Shown: positions 48,848 through 57,612 of the stretch, piece by piece | Numbering within the stretch: position 1 is the stretch's first letter | How the letters are laid out: each line of letters opens with the position of its first letter | Origin: JBHGXV01 sp041920505 | Lineage (GTDB): Bacteria > Bacillota > Bacilli > Brevibacillales > Brevibacillaceae | Length of the DNA stretch: 64,000 nt | Reading direction: 5' to 3' | Assembly: GCA_041920505.1 (NCBI GenBank) | Contig: JBHGXV010000039.1 | Coordinates: 62,001-126,000 of the forward strand | Translations under genes and position numbers: made by a program | Notes under the pieces: model-generated | Told to the model about the DNA's origin: nothing | The model's database searches: none | Seen by the model: only the letters and a program-made list of their open reading frames with translations

Positions 48848-50209
48848 TTACGATTTGCGTTTCAGCCGGGCGATGAAAAACCCGTCGCTGTCAAAATGGC
48901 TGGGCAAAATCTGCACAAAGCCGCGCGAGGCGTCGACAGTGTCGCGCACCGTCGGCGGCAGATCGGCGGCAAGGGTGCCGTCCAGCGCGAATTCGGGATG
49001 CTCCGCCACAAACCGCTCGACGATCCGCTGGTTTTCCTCCGGTTCGATCGTGCAGGTGCTGTAGACCATGAGTCCCCCCGGTGCCAGCATCGTGCTCACC
49101 TGCGTGAGCAGGCGGTATTGCAGGGAGGCGATCTCGGCGATGTCCGCCTCCCGCTTGTTCCACTTCAGGTCGGGTTTGCGGCGGATGACGCCAAACCCGG
49201 TGCAGGGCGCGTCCAACAAGATCCGTTCAAACGTTCCCAGACCCTTGTGCGGCAACTCGGCCGCATCCGCCACCAATGTGCGGATGATGGTCACCCCGAG
49301 CCGTCTGGCCGTCTCTTCAATCAGGTTGCGCTTGTGCGGATGGACGTCGCAGGCGACGATCTCGCCTGTGTTGTCCATCAACTCGGCCAGATGGGTGGTC
49401 TTGCCGCCGGGCGCGGCGCAAGCGTCCAGCACGCGCATTCCGGGCCGCACGGCGAGTGACGGCGCCACCAGCATCGAACTTTCGTCCTGTACGGTACAAA
49501 AGCCTTGGGCGAACCAGTCCGTTCCCGCCGGGTGCCCGCCCGAAAGGCGGATGCCGTAGGGGCTGACCGGCGAAGCCTCCGACTGGGGAAACGACTCGGA
49601 CAAGTGCGCCAACAGCTCGTCGCGGCTGATTTTCAGCCGGTTGACGCGAATCGACGGATGCGGCGGCCGGTTGTTGCTTTCGCAGATGGCCCGCGTCACC
49701 CTCTCGCCGTACTGGCTGAGCCAGCGGCGCACCAGCCACTCCGGATGAGACTCGGCAAACGCGATCCTGGCGGCCAAACCGCCCGCAGGCGGCGTCTCCC
49801 ACACCTCCGGCTGGCGCAACACGTTGCGCAACACGCCGTTTACCAGGGAAGCGATCCCCTGATGACCGCGCCGCTTGGCGATCTCCACCGCCTCGTGCAC
49901 CGCCGCCCGGTCGGGAATCCGGTCAAGAAAGCGGATTTGATACAGGCTCATCCTGAGCAGGTTCAACACCCAGGACTGTAACTTTTTTCCTCCCGCCTTG
50001 ACGAAACGGCCGATGACCACGTCCAGCGTATGGCGCCGCTGGATCGTGCCGTAGACCAGCTCGGTCGCCAGTCCGGCGTCGGCAGGGCCCAGAGCGGCGG
50101 CGCGAAGCGCGTGATTCAGTTCGAGATTGCTGTACGACCCGGCTTCGTCCACGCGAATAAGGACGTCCAACGCCACTTCGCGCGCGCCGGGTGCGCTCCG
50201 TTTGGTCAC
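48848..50209 (-). CDS. rsmB: 16S rRNA (cytosine967-C5)-methyltransferase
   Basis: 453 residues. An N-terminal NusB-like RNA-binding domain (AREVALDVLIRVDEAGSY, ELVYGTIQRRHTLD) precedes the Rossmann methyltransferase: VLDACAAPGGKTTHLAELM, IVACDVHPHKRNLIEET, ILLDAPCTGFGVIRRKPD and MVYSTCTIEPEENQ, containing the two catalytic Cys. The start is GTG at 50209, overlapping the fmt stop region; translation is probably coupled. Confidence 0.95.
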   Translation of the reverse strand: MTKRSAPGAREVALDVLIRVDEAGSYSNLELNHALRAAALGPADAGLATELVYGTIQRRHTLDVVIGRFVKAGGKKLQSWVLNLLRMSLYQIRFLDRIPDRAAVHEAVEIAKRRGHQGIASLVNGVLRNVLRQPEVWETPPAGGLAARIAFAESHPEWLVRRWLSQYGERVTRAICESNNRPPHPSIRVNRLKISRDELLAHLSESFPQSEASPVSPYGIRLSGGHPAGTDWFAQGFCTVQDESSMLVAPSLAVRPGMRVLDACAAPGGKTTHLAELMDNTGEIVACDVHPHKRNLIEETARRLGVTIIRTLVADAAELPHKGLGTFERILLDAPCTGFGVIRRKPDLKWNKREADIAEIASLQYRLLTQVSTMLAPGGLMVYSTCTIEPEENQRIVERFVAEHPEFALDGTLAADLPPTVRDTVDASRGFVQILPSHFDSDGFFIARLKRKS

Positions 50210-50210
50210 G

Positions 50211-51164
50211 TTACTCGTCGCCTACCTTCATGCCGGGTTGGACCGACGCGCCCGCTCCGCGCAAAAAGTCACGCACGCTCATGCGCGTCTTGCCCTCCGG
50301 CTGAATCTCCGTCAGTTTGACGCTGCCCTCGCCGCAGGCGACGATGAGACCGTCTTCCTCGCGGGCGATGATCGTCCCCGGCTCGGCCAGACGTCCGGTG
50401 AGCGATGCCTTTTCCACCCACCAGACCTTCCACAGCTTGCCCTGCCAGGTGGTAAAGGCGACGGGCCAGGGGTTGAGGCCGCGTACGTGGTTGTAAATCC
50501 TCTCGGCCGATTGCTCCCAGTCGATGCGCTCGTCGGCCCGCTTGATGTTTGGGGCAAACGTGGCTTCGGCGTGGTTCTGCGGTATGGGCTCGATCTCGCC
50601 GGCCAACAGCCTCGGCAACGTCTCCACCAACAACCTGGCGCCCGCTTCGGCCAGCTTGTCGTGCAGCGTGCCTACCGTGTCCCGCTCGTCGATGGGGACT
50701 ACCGTCCTGGAAAGCATGTCCCCCGCGTCCAGGGCCTCGACCATGTACATGATCGTCACGCCGGTTTCCTTTTCGCCCTCGATGATGCATTTGTGAATCG
50801 GCGCGCCGCCTCGGTACTTGGGCAAAAGCGAGGCGTGCACGTTGATGCAGCCGAAGCGCGGCGCGTCCAGCAGTTCTTTCGGCAAAATCTGTCCGAACGC
50901 CGCCGTCACGATCAAATCGGGCTGAAACGCCAGCACGTCGGCCAGGGCGTCAGGTTGTCTTATTTTTTCCGGTTGCACCACCGGCAATCCGTGCTGAAGA
51001 GCGGCCCGCTTCACCGGCGGCGGGGTCAGCACCTGCTTGCGGCCGACGGGGCGGTCCGGCTGGGTCACCACTCCGACGACATTGTATCCGGCCGAAAGCA
51101 GCGCTTCCAGGCTGGCGACGGCAAAATCGGGGGTTCCCATAAACAAGATGCGCAGATCGTTCAC
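50211..51164 (-). CDS. fmt: Methionyl-tRNA formyltransferase
   Basis: 317-residue enzyme that formylates initiator Met-tRNA. LRILFMGTPDFAVASLEALL opens the Rossmann domain; the formyl-folate site is INVHASLLPKYRGGAPIHKCI with the catalytic Asn/His. VTIMYMVEALDAGDML and the C-terminal tRNA-binding domain follow. The start is GTG at 51164 with AAGGGGAATAACCGGC, six bases after the def stop. Confidence 0.96.
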   Translation of the reverse strand: MNDLRILFMGTPDFAVASLEALLSAGYNVVGVVTQPDRPVGRKQVLTPPPVKRAALQHGLPVVQPEKIRQPDALADVLAFQPDLIVTAAFGQILPKELLDAPRFGCINVHASLLPKYRGGAPIHKCIIEGEKETGVTIMYMVEALDAGDMLSRTVVPIDERDTVGTLHDKLAEAGARLLVETLPRLLAGEIEPIPQNHAEATFAPNIKRADERIDWEQSAERIYNHVRGLNPWPVAFTTWQGKLWKVWWVEKASLTGRLAEPGTIIAREEDGLIVACGEGSVKLTEIQPEGKTRMSVRDFLRGAGASVQPGMKVGDE

Positions 51165-51169
51165 GCCGG

Positions 51170-51649
51170 TTATTCCCCTTCCTCGTCCGGGCTCACCGGG
51201 TAGACGCGTTCGGCGATGTCAATAAACAGCACGCCGTTCAAATGGTCGATCTCATGCTGCGCGCAGCGGGCGAGCAAGTCTTCCGCCTCCAGCTCGAACG
51301 TCTGGCCGTTGCGGTCCTGGGCTCTCAGTTTCACCCACTGGTGGCGGCGCACATCGCCGCGCAAGCCCGGGATGCTCAGGCACCCTTCCGGATAGTTGTC
51401 AAACTGTTCTCCACGCGTTTCGACGATCTGCGGGTTGACCATCTCGATCAGTCCGTCGCCGCAGTCCATCACGACCACGCGTTTGAGAATGCCCACCTGC
51501 GGGGCGGCCAGGCCGACGCCGTTCGCGTCGTACATCGTGTCCGCCATGTCGTCCAAGAGCTTGTGCAGGTTGGCGTTGAACTTGGTCACTTCTTTCGCTT
51601 TTTCCCGGAGCACCGGGTCCGGGTGTTTCACAATTGCACGAATGGCCAT
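51170..51649 (-). CDS. def: Peptide deformylase
   Basis: 159-residue metalloenzyme removing the formyl group from nascent proteins. All three family motifs are present: GVGLAAPQVG, EGCLSIPG and QHEIDHLNG. The ATG at 51649 follows TTAGGAGGATAACAG. It lies between priA and fmt as in Bacillus. Confidence 0.97.
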   Translation of the reverse strand: MAIRAIVKHPDPVLREKAKEVTKFNANLHKLLDDMADTMYDANGVGLAAPQVGILKRVVVMDCGDGLIEMVNPQIVETRGEQFDNYPEGCLSIPGLRGDVRRHQWVKLRAQDRNGQTFELEAEDLLARCAQHEIDHLNGVLFIDIAERVYPVSPDEEGE

Positions 51650-51660
51650 CTGTTATCCTC

Positions 51661-54117
51661 CTAAAGCATGACCTGCGGGTCGACATCGATCGTCGCCAGC
51701 ACGTGATGCTGTTTCATCCAGTCATCCATGTGGGCCGAAGCCTGGGCGAGCAGGTCGACCAGTTTGGGTTCATCCCGATATTTTAACATGAGTTGGAAGC
51801 GAAATCTATCCTTGATCCGGGCGATCGGCGAGGCGACGGGGCCCAACAGCCGCGTCGAATCCGCCAGGCGCGGACGCAAATAGGCGGCGTACATCTCCGC
51901 CGCGCGGATCACCACCGGCACGTCTTCGTGCGAAAACGTGATCAACACCAGCCGATAGTACGGCGGATAGCCGTTCTGCTTTCGCAAGGCCATCTCCTGC
52001 TCAAAAAAGGCGGTGTAATCATGCCTGGTGGCATGGCGGATGCTGTAGTGCTCCGGCGTGTATGTCTGGATCACCACATCGCCCGTAAGCCCGTGCCGCC
52101 CCGCACGGCCGCCCACCTGTGTCAGTAGCTGGAACGTCTTCTCCGCAGCGCGGAAGTCAGGCAGGTGCAGCGACGTGTCGGCGGCGATCACGCCCACCAG
52201 GGTGACGCGAGGAAAGTCGAGCCCTTTGGCGATCATCTGCGTGCCGAGCAAAATGTCTCCCTGGCCGGTGCGAAACTTGTGCAGCAGCGCTTCGTGCGCC
52301 CCTTTGCGCGAGGTGGTGTCCACGTCCATGCGAATGACGCGCACGCCGGGAAACAATCGGGCCAGCTCGGCCTCCACCTTTTGCGTGCCGGTGCCGAAAA
52401 AGCGGATGTGCGGGCTTTGGCACTCGGGACAGTGGTTGGGCTGCGGCAACGAAAACCCGCAGTAGTGGCAGCGGGCCGTGTGGTTGGTGCGGTGGTAGGT
52501 CAGCGAGATGTCGCAGTGCGGGCAGGTCAGGGTGTAGCCGCAGGATCGGCACATGACAAACGTGGAATAGCCTCGCCGGTTGAGAAACAGCACGATCTGC
52601 TCCTGTCTGTTGAGCCGCTCCTCGATCATCGCGTGAAGCGTGCGGCTGAACATCGAACGGTTTTCGGAGCGCAATTCGTCGCGCATGTCCACCAGATGAA
52701 CCTGCGGCAAGGGGCGTCCGCCCACCCGTTGGCGCAAGGTGAGCAGACGGTACCGGCCGCGCGCCGCCAGGGCGTAGGTCTCCAGCGCCGGCGTTGCGCT
52801 GCCCAGCACGAGTACCGCTCCGTTCTCGCGCGCCCGCCAGATCGCTACGTCGCGGGCGTGGTAGCGCGGCGTCTCCTCCTGTTTGTACGAGCTCTCGTGC
52901 TCTTCGTCGATCACAATCAGGCCGACGTTGGGAAACGGCGCGAAGATCGCCGATCGCGCCCCGACCACCACCTGCACCTCCTGGCGCTGCACCTTGCGCC
53001 ACTCGTCGTAGCGCTCCCCGAGCGACAAGCCACTGTGCAGCACGGCGACGCGCTCGCCGAAGCGGCCCTTGAACCGTTCCACCATTTGCGGCGTGAGCGA
53101 AATCTCCGGTACGAGGAAAATGGCTTCCCGTCCAGCGGCCAGCGTCCGCTCGATCGCCTCCATGTACACTTCCGTCTTGCCGCTGCCGGTGACGCCGTGC
53201 AACAAAAACGCGGCGTATTCGCCGCTGTCGATCGCCCCGTTGATCTCGGAGAGCGCCGCCGCCTGTTCGGCTGTGGGGGTGTGGCGCACGGACGGCGCAA
53301 ACGACCGGTGCGCGTAGGGATCGCGGTAGGTTTCCACCTCTTCCAGACGCACCCAGCCCCTTTGCTGCAGACTGTTGATCGTGGCCCGTGAGACGCCCAA
53401 CTCGTCCTGCACGTCCTTGAGCAAAAGCGGCCCCCCCGCCGTTAGCAGGCGGCGCAGTACCTGTTTCATCCGCTCCGAGCGGGCGGGCAGGCCTTCGAGC
53501 GCAGCCGCCGCCTCCTTTGGTGTGATCGCCAGCGCGATGTATGTCTGTTTCTTGCGGGTGGCCCGGTCTATCACCTGGTAGTCGGTGAACACCCACCCGG
53601 CTTTCGTCCATCCCGGGATGAGCGGTTCCTCGTCGGCAAACCGCTCCCGCACCTCGGCAAGCGGCAGCGGGCCGCTCAACAGCCGGGTCAATAACAAAGA
53701 ACCTGCGGCCCGTTCGGCCGTGAGCGGCTCGGCGGCAAACAGCCATTTCTCCGTTTTGGCCTTGAGCACGGCCGGGATCATGGCCTGAATCGCCGTCACC
53801 CATGGACACAGGTACTGTCGGCTCATCCACTCGGCGAGCCGGATCAATTCCGGCGTAAGCGGCGGCAACTCGTCTGAGACCTCGGCGAGCGGCTTTAACT
53901 TGAGCCCGGCCGGTTGGTCTTCGGCCAGCGCCTCTTCCGTCTCTTCCCGCAGCCCGACGACGTACCCTTGCAGTTTGCGCGGGCCGAACGGGACGACCAC
54001 CCGACTGCCGACGGCCACCAGCGGCGCCAGTTCGCCGGGTACCAGGTAGTCGAACGGACGGTTGGTGCGCGACGCGGGCACATCGACGATCACCTGTGCG
54101 ATCCGCCGCGCGTTCAT
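51661..54117 (-). CDS. priA: Primosomal replication restart helicase PriA
   Basis: 818 residues. The N-terminal 3'-DNA-binding domain (IAQVIVDVPASRTNRPFDYLVP) precedes a winged-helix and the superfamily 2 helicase: Walker A LLHGVTGSGKTEVYM, LIVIDEEHESSYKQ, ALGSATPALE-like ALVLGSATPALETY. The eight-Cys zinc region is CRSCGYTLTCPHCDISLTYH, CHYCGF and CPEC. It reloads the replication machinery at collapsed forks. The ATG overlaps the coaBC stop (ATGA). Confidence 0.96.
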   Translation of the reverse strand: MNARRIAQVIVDVPASRTNRPFDYLVPGELAPLVAVGSRVVVPFGPRKLQGYVVGLREETEEALAEDQPAGLKLKPLAEVSDELPPLTPELIRLAEWMSRQYLCPWVTAIQAMIPAVLKAKTEKWLFAAEPLTAERAAGSLLLTRLLSGPLPLAEVRERFADEEPLIPGWTKAGWVFTDYQVIDRATRKKQTYIALAITPKEAAAALEGLPARSERMKQVLRRLLTAGGPLLLKDVQDELGVSRATINSLQQRGWVRLEEVETYRDPYAHRSFAPSVRHTPTAEQAAALSEINGAIDSGEYAAFLLHGVTGSGKTEVYMEAIERTLAAGREAIFLVPEISLTPQMVERFKGRFGERVAVLHSGLSLGERYDEWRKVQRQEVQVVVGARSAIFAPFPNVGLIVIDEEHESSYKQEETPRYHARDVAIWRARENGAVLVLGSATPALETYALAARGRYRLLTLRQRVGGRPLPQVHLVDMRDELRSENRSMFSRTLHAMIEERLNRQEQIVLFLNRRGYSTFVMCRSCGYTLTCPHCDISLTYHRTNHTARCHYCGFSLPQPNHCPECQSPHIRFFGTGTQKVEAELARLFPGVRVIRMDVDTTSRKGAHEALLHKFRTGQGDILLGTQMIAKGLDFPRVTLVGVIAADTSLHLPDFRAAEKTFQLLTQVGGRAGRHGLTGDVVIQTYTPEHYSIRHATRHDYTAFFEQEMALRKQNGYPPYYRLVLITFSHEDVPVVIRAAEMYAAYLRPRLADSTRLLGPVASPIARIKDRFRFQLMLKYRDEPKLVDLLAQASAHMDDWMKQHHVLATIDVDPQVML

Positions 54118-55343
54118 CGGCTACCGACCGACCCGATCGGACGGCCGTCCAGCTTGGCCACGACGGCATCCCACAGCTTGTCCGCCACCGCCCGCTTGCT
54201 CATCTGAGGCAGCGAGAGCACCTCGCCGTCCCGCGTCAAAATGGTGACGATATTGGTGTCCGCCCCCATCCCCGCTCCTTCGGCCAGCACGTCATTGGCC
54301 ACGATCATGTCCAGGTTTTTCCGCTCCATTTTCTCTCTGGCGTACGCCTCCACATTCTGCGTCTCGGCGGCGAACCCGACGACGAACTGGCGCGTCTTGC
54401 GCTGGCCGATCGTCTGCAGGATGTCGGGCGCTTTCTCCAGCTTTAGCACCAGTTCGTCCCCCGTCTTTTTCAGCTTGTGCGCGTGCGCCGCCTTCGGCCG
54501 ATAGTCCGAAACCGCCGCCGACTTGACGACAATGTCAGCGGTCTCAAGGCGCGCCATTACTGCGTCAAACATCTCCAGCACCGACTCGACCGGCACGAAC
54601 GTCACCCCGGCGGGTCTCGGCAACGCGGTCGGACCGCTCACCAGCACCACCTCGGCTCCCCGGTCCCGCGCCGCTTCGGCGATGGCGTAGCCCATCTTGC
54701 CGGACGAGTGGTTGGAGATGTAGCGAACCGGATCGATTTTCTCCCGCGTCGGACCGGCGGTGACAAGCACCCGTTTCCCGGCAAGATCGCGCGGCACCCG
54801 GAAAAAGTCGATCACCGCCTGGAGGATCTCCTCCGGTTCCGCAAGCCGTCCCTTGCCGATCCATCCACAAGCCAACAGCCCCTCGCCCGGCTCAATGAAG
54901 CGATAGCCGTACGCGGCCAGCTTCTGCATGTTGGCCGTCACCGCCGGGTGGGCGTACATGTTCACATTCATCGCCGGCGCGATCATCACCGGCGCGCGCG
55001 TCGCCAACAAGGTCGTCGTCAACATGTCGTCGGCGATGCCGTTGGCCAGCTTGCCGATGACATTCGCCGTGGCCGGAGCGATCAGCACCAGGTCGGCCTT
55101 GTCCGCCAGATCGATGTGAGCGATCGCCTCCGGGTTGGGCTCTTCAAACGTATCGGTGTACACCGGCCGATGGGAGAGCGCCTGAAAGGTAAGCGGTTGC
55201 ACGAACTTGCCGGCGTTTTCCGTCAGGATGACGTGGACGCTCGCCCCCGCCTGGGTCAGCTTGCTGGTCAGCGCCGCCGCCTTGTACGCGGCGATGCCGC
55301 CCGTCACCCCCAGCACAATCGTTTTTCCTGTGAGCGGTTGCAT
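54114..55343 (-). CDS. coaBC: Bifunctional phosphopantothenoylcysteine decarboxylase/synthetase
   Basis: 409 residues. The N-terminal CoaC flavin decarboxylase half shows VLGVTGGIAAYKAAALTSKL, the catalytic His area PEAIAHIDLADKADLVLIAPATANVIGK, and PAMNVNMYAHPAV. The C-terminal CoaB half shows VLVTAGPTREKIDPVRYISNHSSGKMG and the substrate loop KSAAVSDYRPK. Together they make 4'-phosphopantetheine in coenzyme A synthesis. The ATG at 55343 follows AGAGAGGAGCCAAACCG. Confidence 0.96.
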   Translation of the reverse strand: MQPLTGKTIVLGVTGGIAAYKAAALTSKLTQAGASVHVILTENAGKFVQPLTFQALSHRPVYTDTFEEPNPEAIAHIDLADKADLVLIAPATANVIGKLANGIADDMLTTTLLATRAPVMIAPAMNVNMYAHPAVTANMQKLAAYGYRFIEPGEGLLACGWIGKGRLAEPEEILQAVIDFFRVPRDLAGKRVLVTAGPTREKIDPVRYISNHSSGKMGYAIAEAARDRGAEVVLVSGPTALPRPAGVTFVPVESVLEMFDAVMARLETADIVVKSAAVSDYRPKAAHAHKLKKTGDELVLKLEKAPDILQTIGQRKTRQFVVGFAAETQNVEAYAREKMERKNLDMIVANDVLAEGAGMGADTNIVTILTRDGEVLSLPQMSKRAVADKLWDAVVAKLDGRPIGSVGSR

Positions 55344-55410
55344 CGGTTTGGCTCCTCTCTTCGAAAACGTGGCTTCGCCCGGTTTTCTCGGCAGGCGAAG
55401 CCCCACTTGC

Positions 55411-55439
55411 AAAAAAAACAACCTGCGGCGAGGTTGTTT
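55411..55439 (-). terminator. Terminator or attenuator after rpoZ
   Basis: AAACAACCT and AGGTTGTTT stem with a 6-base loop, followed by eight T on the minus strand, immediately after the rpoZ stop. It would reduce read-through into coaBC and priA, which lack another obvious promoter. Confidence 0.75.
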
Positions 55440-55644
55440 ATTTGCGCGGATCGGTATACTCGAACACCAATTTGTCGGCGATCAGCTCTTCCAGGGCTTG
55501 GCCGACGAACTTTTTGGAGGCGGGTTTCTCCAGTTGCAGGTTGTTGTTTTCGCGCAGTTGACGGGCCCGTTTGGCGGCCACGGTCACCAGCGTGTACTTG
55601 CTTTCCACCTTTTCGGTCAGCTTGTCGATCGACGGGTACAACAT
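55438..55644 (-). CDS. rpoZ: RNA polymerase omega subunit
   Basis: 68 residues with the omega pattern LYPSIDKLTEKVESKYTLV then AAKRARQL and KFVGQALEELIADKLVFE. It stabilises the beta' subunit. The ATG lies behind GGAGG spaced 12 bases, a slightly long gap. Located between gmk and coaBC as in Bacillus. Confidence 0.95.
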   Translation of the reverse strand: MLYPSIDKLTEKVESKYTLVTVAAKRARQLRENNNLQLEKPASKKFVGQALEELIADKLVFEYTDPRK

Positions 55645-55651
55645 ATCGCGT

Positions 55652-56266
55652 TTAAACCTCCTTCAGCCATTTGCGGAACTTGTGGATTTGCCGCTCTTTG
55701 CGCAGATGCTCGGCGGTGATGATCGCCTCGATGCGCTCGCAGGCGCTCTCGATCACGTCGTTGACCACCACGTAGTCGTAGTGCTCCATCATCTCGATCT
55801 CTTTCTTCGCCACCTGCATCCGGTTGCGGATCGTATCTTCTGTCTCGGTGCCGCGTCCGACAATCCGGTTCTCTAGTTCGTTCAGGTCAGGCGGCGCCAA
55901 AAACAGAAAAATCCCTTGCGGAAACTTCTGCTTGACCTTAAGGGCGCCCTGCACCTCGATTTCCAGGATGACGTCCCGGCCGCTGGCCATCGTCTCCTCG
56001 ACGAACCGGCGCGGCGTTCCGTAGTAGTTGCCGACGTATTCCGCCCACTCCAGCAACTCGTCTCGTTCGATCATCCGGCGGAACTCCTCTTTCGACTTGA
56101 AAAAGTAGTTGACGCCCTCCACTTCACCGGCGCGCGGCGCGCGTGTCGTCGCCGAGACCGAGTAAACGAGATCGGGCAGGCGCTCCCGCAGCGCCTTGCA
56201 CACAGTCCCTTTTCCTACGCCTGATGGTCCGGACAAAACCAACAGCAGGCCGGTTTCTTTCCCCAT
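55652..56266 (-). CDS. gmk: Guanylate kinase
   Basis: 204 residues, the usual length. P-loop LSGPSGVGKGTV at the start, then SVSATTRAPRAGEVEGVNYFF and the GMP-contacting LEWAEYVGNYYGTPRR; LID region GRGTETEDTIRNRM. It phosphorylates GMP to GDP. The start is uncertain: ATG 56266 gives the standard length, with AGGAG rather far upstream; a longer form would overlap remA. Confidence 0.95.
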   Translation of the reverse strand: MGKETGLLLVLSGPSGVGKGTVCKALRERLPDLVYSVSATTRAPRAGEVEGVNYFFKSKEEFRRMIERDELLEWAEYVGNYYGTPRRFVEETMASGRDVILEIEVQGALKVKQKFPQGIFLFLAPPDLNELENRIVGRGTETEDTIRNRMQVAKKEIEMMEHYDYVVVNDVIESACERIEAIITAEHLRKERQIHKFRKWLKEV

Positions 56267-56288
56267 GGTCGTCGTTTCATCTCCTACC

Positions 56289-56549
56289 CTATTCGTCAGA
56301 CTCATCATCTTTGCTGCACAAACGCTGGGCCACCGTTTCCGGTTGCACGGCGGACAAGATCACATGATCGCTGTCGGTGATAATCACGGCACGGGTGCGG
56401 CGTCCGTACGTGGCATCCACCAGCATGCCGCGATCGCGCGCTTCCTGGATGATGCGCTTGATGGGAGCCGACTCGGGACTGACAATGGAAATGATGCGAT
56501 TGGCGTTGACGATGTTGCCGAACCCGATGTTGATCAGCTTGATACCCAT
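56289..56549 (-). CDS. remA: Extracellular matrix regulator RemA (DUF370)
   Basis: 86 residues beginning KLINIGFGNIVNANRIISIVS, with the conserved RDRGMLVDATYGRRTRAVIITD. In Bacillus subtilis RemA is a DNA-binding activator of biofilm matrix (eps, tapA) operons and osmoprotection genes. The ATG follows AAAGGAGGAGCTGGGCACA. It lies between yicC and gmk, the conserved place. A link to the glycan operon of this window is possible but no RemA site was identified. Confidence 0.93.
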   Translation of the reverse strand: MGIKLINIGFGNIVNANRIISIVSPESAPIKRIIQEARDRGMLVDATYGRRTRAVIITDSDHVILSAVQPETVAQRLCSKDDESDE

Positions 56550-56573
56550 TGTGCCCAGCTCCTCCTTTCTTCC

Positions 56574-57458
56574 TCACTCGACGTTTTGCACTTGTTCTCT
56601 CATCTTTTCCAATTCGGTCTTGATTTCCACGGCGAGGCGCTGGATGGGCAGATGATTTGCCTTCGAAGCGATCGTGTTGGCTTCGCGGTTCATCTCTTGC
56701 AACAAAAAGTCCAGTTTGCGCCCGACAGCTTCCTCTTTCTCCAGTTGCTCGGCGAATTGCGCACAGTGGCTTATAAGCCGCGTCGTCTCCTCGGAGATGT
56801 CGGAGCGTTCCGCGAACAGGGCCACTTCCTGGATCAACCGGTCCTGATCGGGCGTAAACCCCAGCTCCGCCGACACCTCGGCGATGCGCTGCATCAACCG
56901 TCTTCGGTATTCGGCCACGGCCTGGGGCACCTGTTCGCCAATCTCACGGGTCCAGGCGACAATCTGCGCCAGGCGCCGGCGCAAGTCTGCCTGCAACGCT
57001 TCTCCTTCCGCTTGCTTCATCGCCAGCAAATCGCGAGCGGCTTCTTCGACCGTCATCAGCAGCCAGTCGGCTACGCTCGCAGGATCGGCGGCTACTTCGT
57101 CTTCGCTTTGGATCACGCCCGGCAACGCCAGCACATCCCTGGCGCTCACGGCATCGCCCAAGGCAAACTGTTCGCTGATCCGGCGCGCAGCCTGCACGTA
57201 CTGTTCGATCACTTCCCAATTCAGCGAGACCCCTGTCCCGGCGGCAGTCTCATCGATCGAGACATGGACGTCGACGCGGCCACGGCGCACGTATTGCGCC
57301 ACCCGTTTTCTCACCGGGTCTTCCAGCGCCCCCCAGTTCTTGGGCAGGCGGACGAGTATTTCACAGAAGCGGTGATTCACCGCGCGCATCTCCACGGTGA
57401 GACGAATCCGGTCGCGCTCTGCCTCTTTTCTTCCGTACCCTGTCATGCTCCGGATCAT
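56574..57458 (-). CDS. yicC: YicC family endoribonuclease
   Basis: 294 residues starting with the family hallmark MIRSMTGYGRKEAERD and VEMRAVNHRFCEI, and ending with LDFLLQEMNREANTIASKAN and QRLAVEIKTELEKMREQVQNVE. YicC is an RNase family that degrades small RNAs in Escherichia coli; its Bacillus equivalent is YloC. The ATG has GGAAGTGAGCCC ahead. It is the first gene of the long operon running down to rpe, behind the promoter at 57494-57523. Confidence 0.93.
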   Translation of the reverse strand: MIRSMTGYGRKEAERDRIRLTVEMRAVNHRFCEILVRLPKNWGALEDPVRKRVAQYVRRGRVDVHVSIDETAAGTGVSLNWEVIEQYVQAARRISEQFALGDAVSARDVLALPGVIQSEDEVAADPASVADWLLMTVEEAARDLLAMKQAEGEALQADLRRRLAQIVAWTREIGEQVPQAVAEYRRRLMQRIAEVSAELGFTPDQDRLIQEVALFAERSDISEETTRLISHCAQFAEQLEKEEAVGRKLDFLLQEMNREANTIASKANHLPIQRLAVEIKTELEKMREQVQNVE

Positions 57459-57493
57459 GGGCTCACTTCCACAGACATAAAATCGTTATTTTA

Positions 57494-57523
57494 TTATAGG
57501 AAACAATGCTTCCCAGTGTCAAC
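57494..57523 (-). promoter_or_regulatory. Strong sigma-A promoter of the yicC-to-rpe operon
   Basis: Perfect TTGACA, 18-base spacer and perfect TATAAT on the minus strand, 36 bases upstream of yicC. Confidence 0.88.
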
Positions 57524-57549
57524 CAAGCGGATCACAGCGGCAACGAGGC

Positions 57550-57578
57550 TTGGGCGCGGGGCCCGTCTATGGTACACT
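57550..57578 (+). promoter_or_regulatory. Promoter of rqcH
   Basis: TTGGGC, 17-base spacer and TACACT, 34 bases before the GTG start; divergent from the yicC promoter with about 26 bases between them. Confidence 0.5.
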
Positions 57579-57612
57579 ATTCAAAGCATTCGAGAGACAG
57601 AGGTGAATCGAA

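Noticed and set aside
52157..54169. Minus-strand 670-codon frame overlapping priA
   Set aside because: Alternate-frame translation of the priA gene, Arg/Gly-rich and without motifs.
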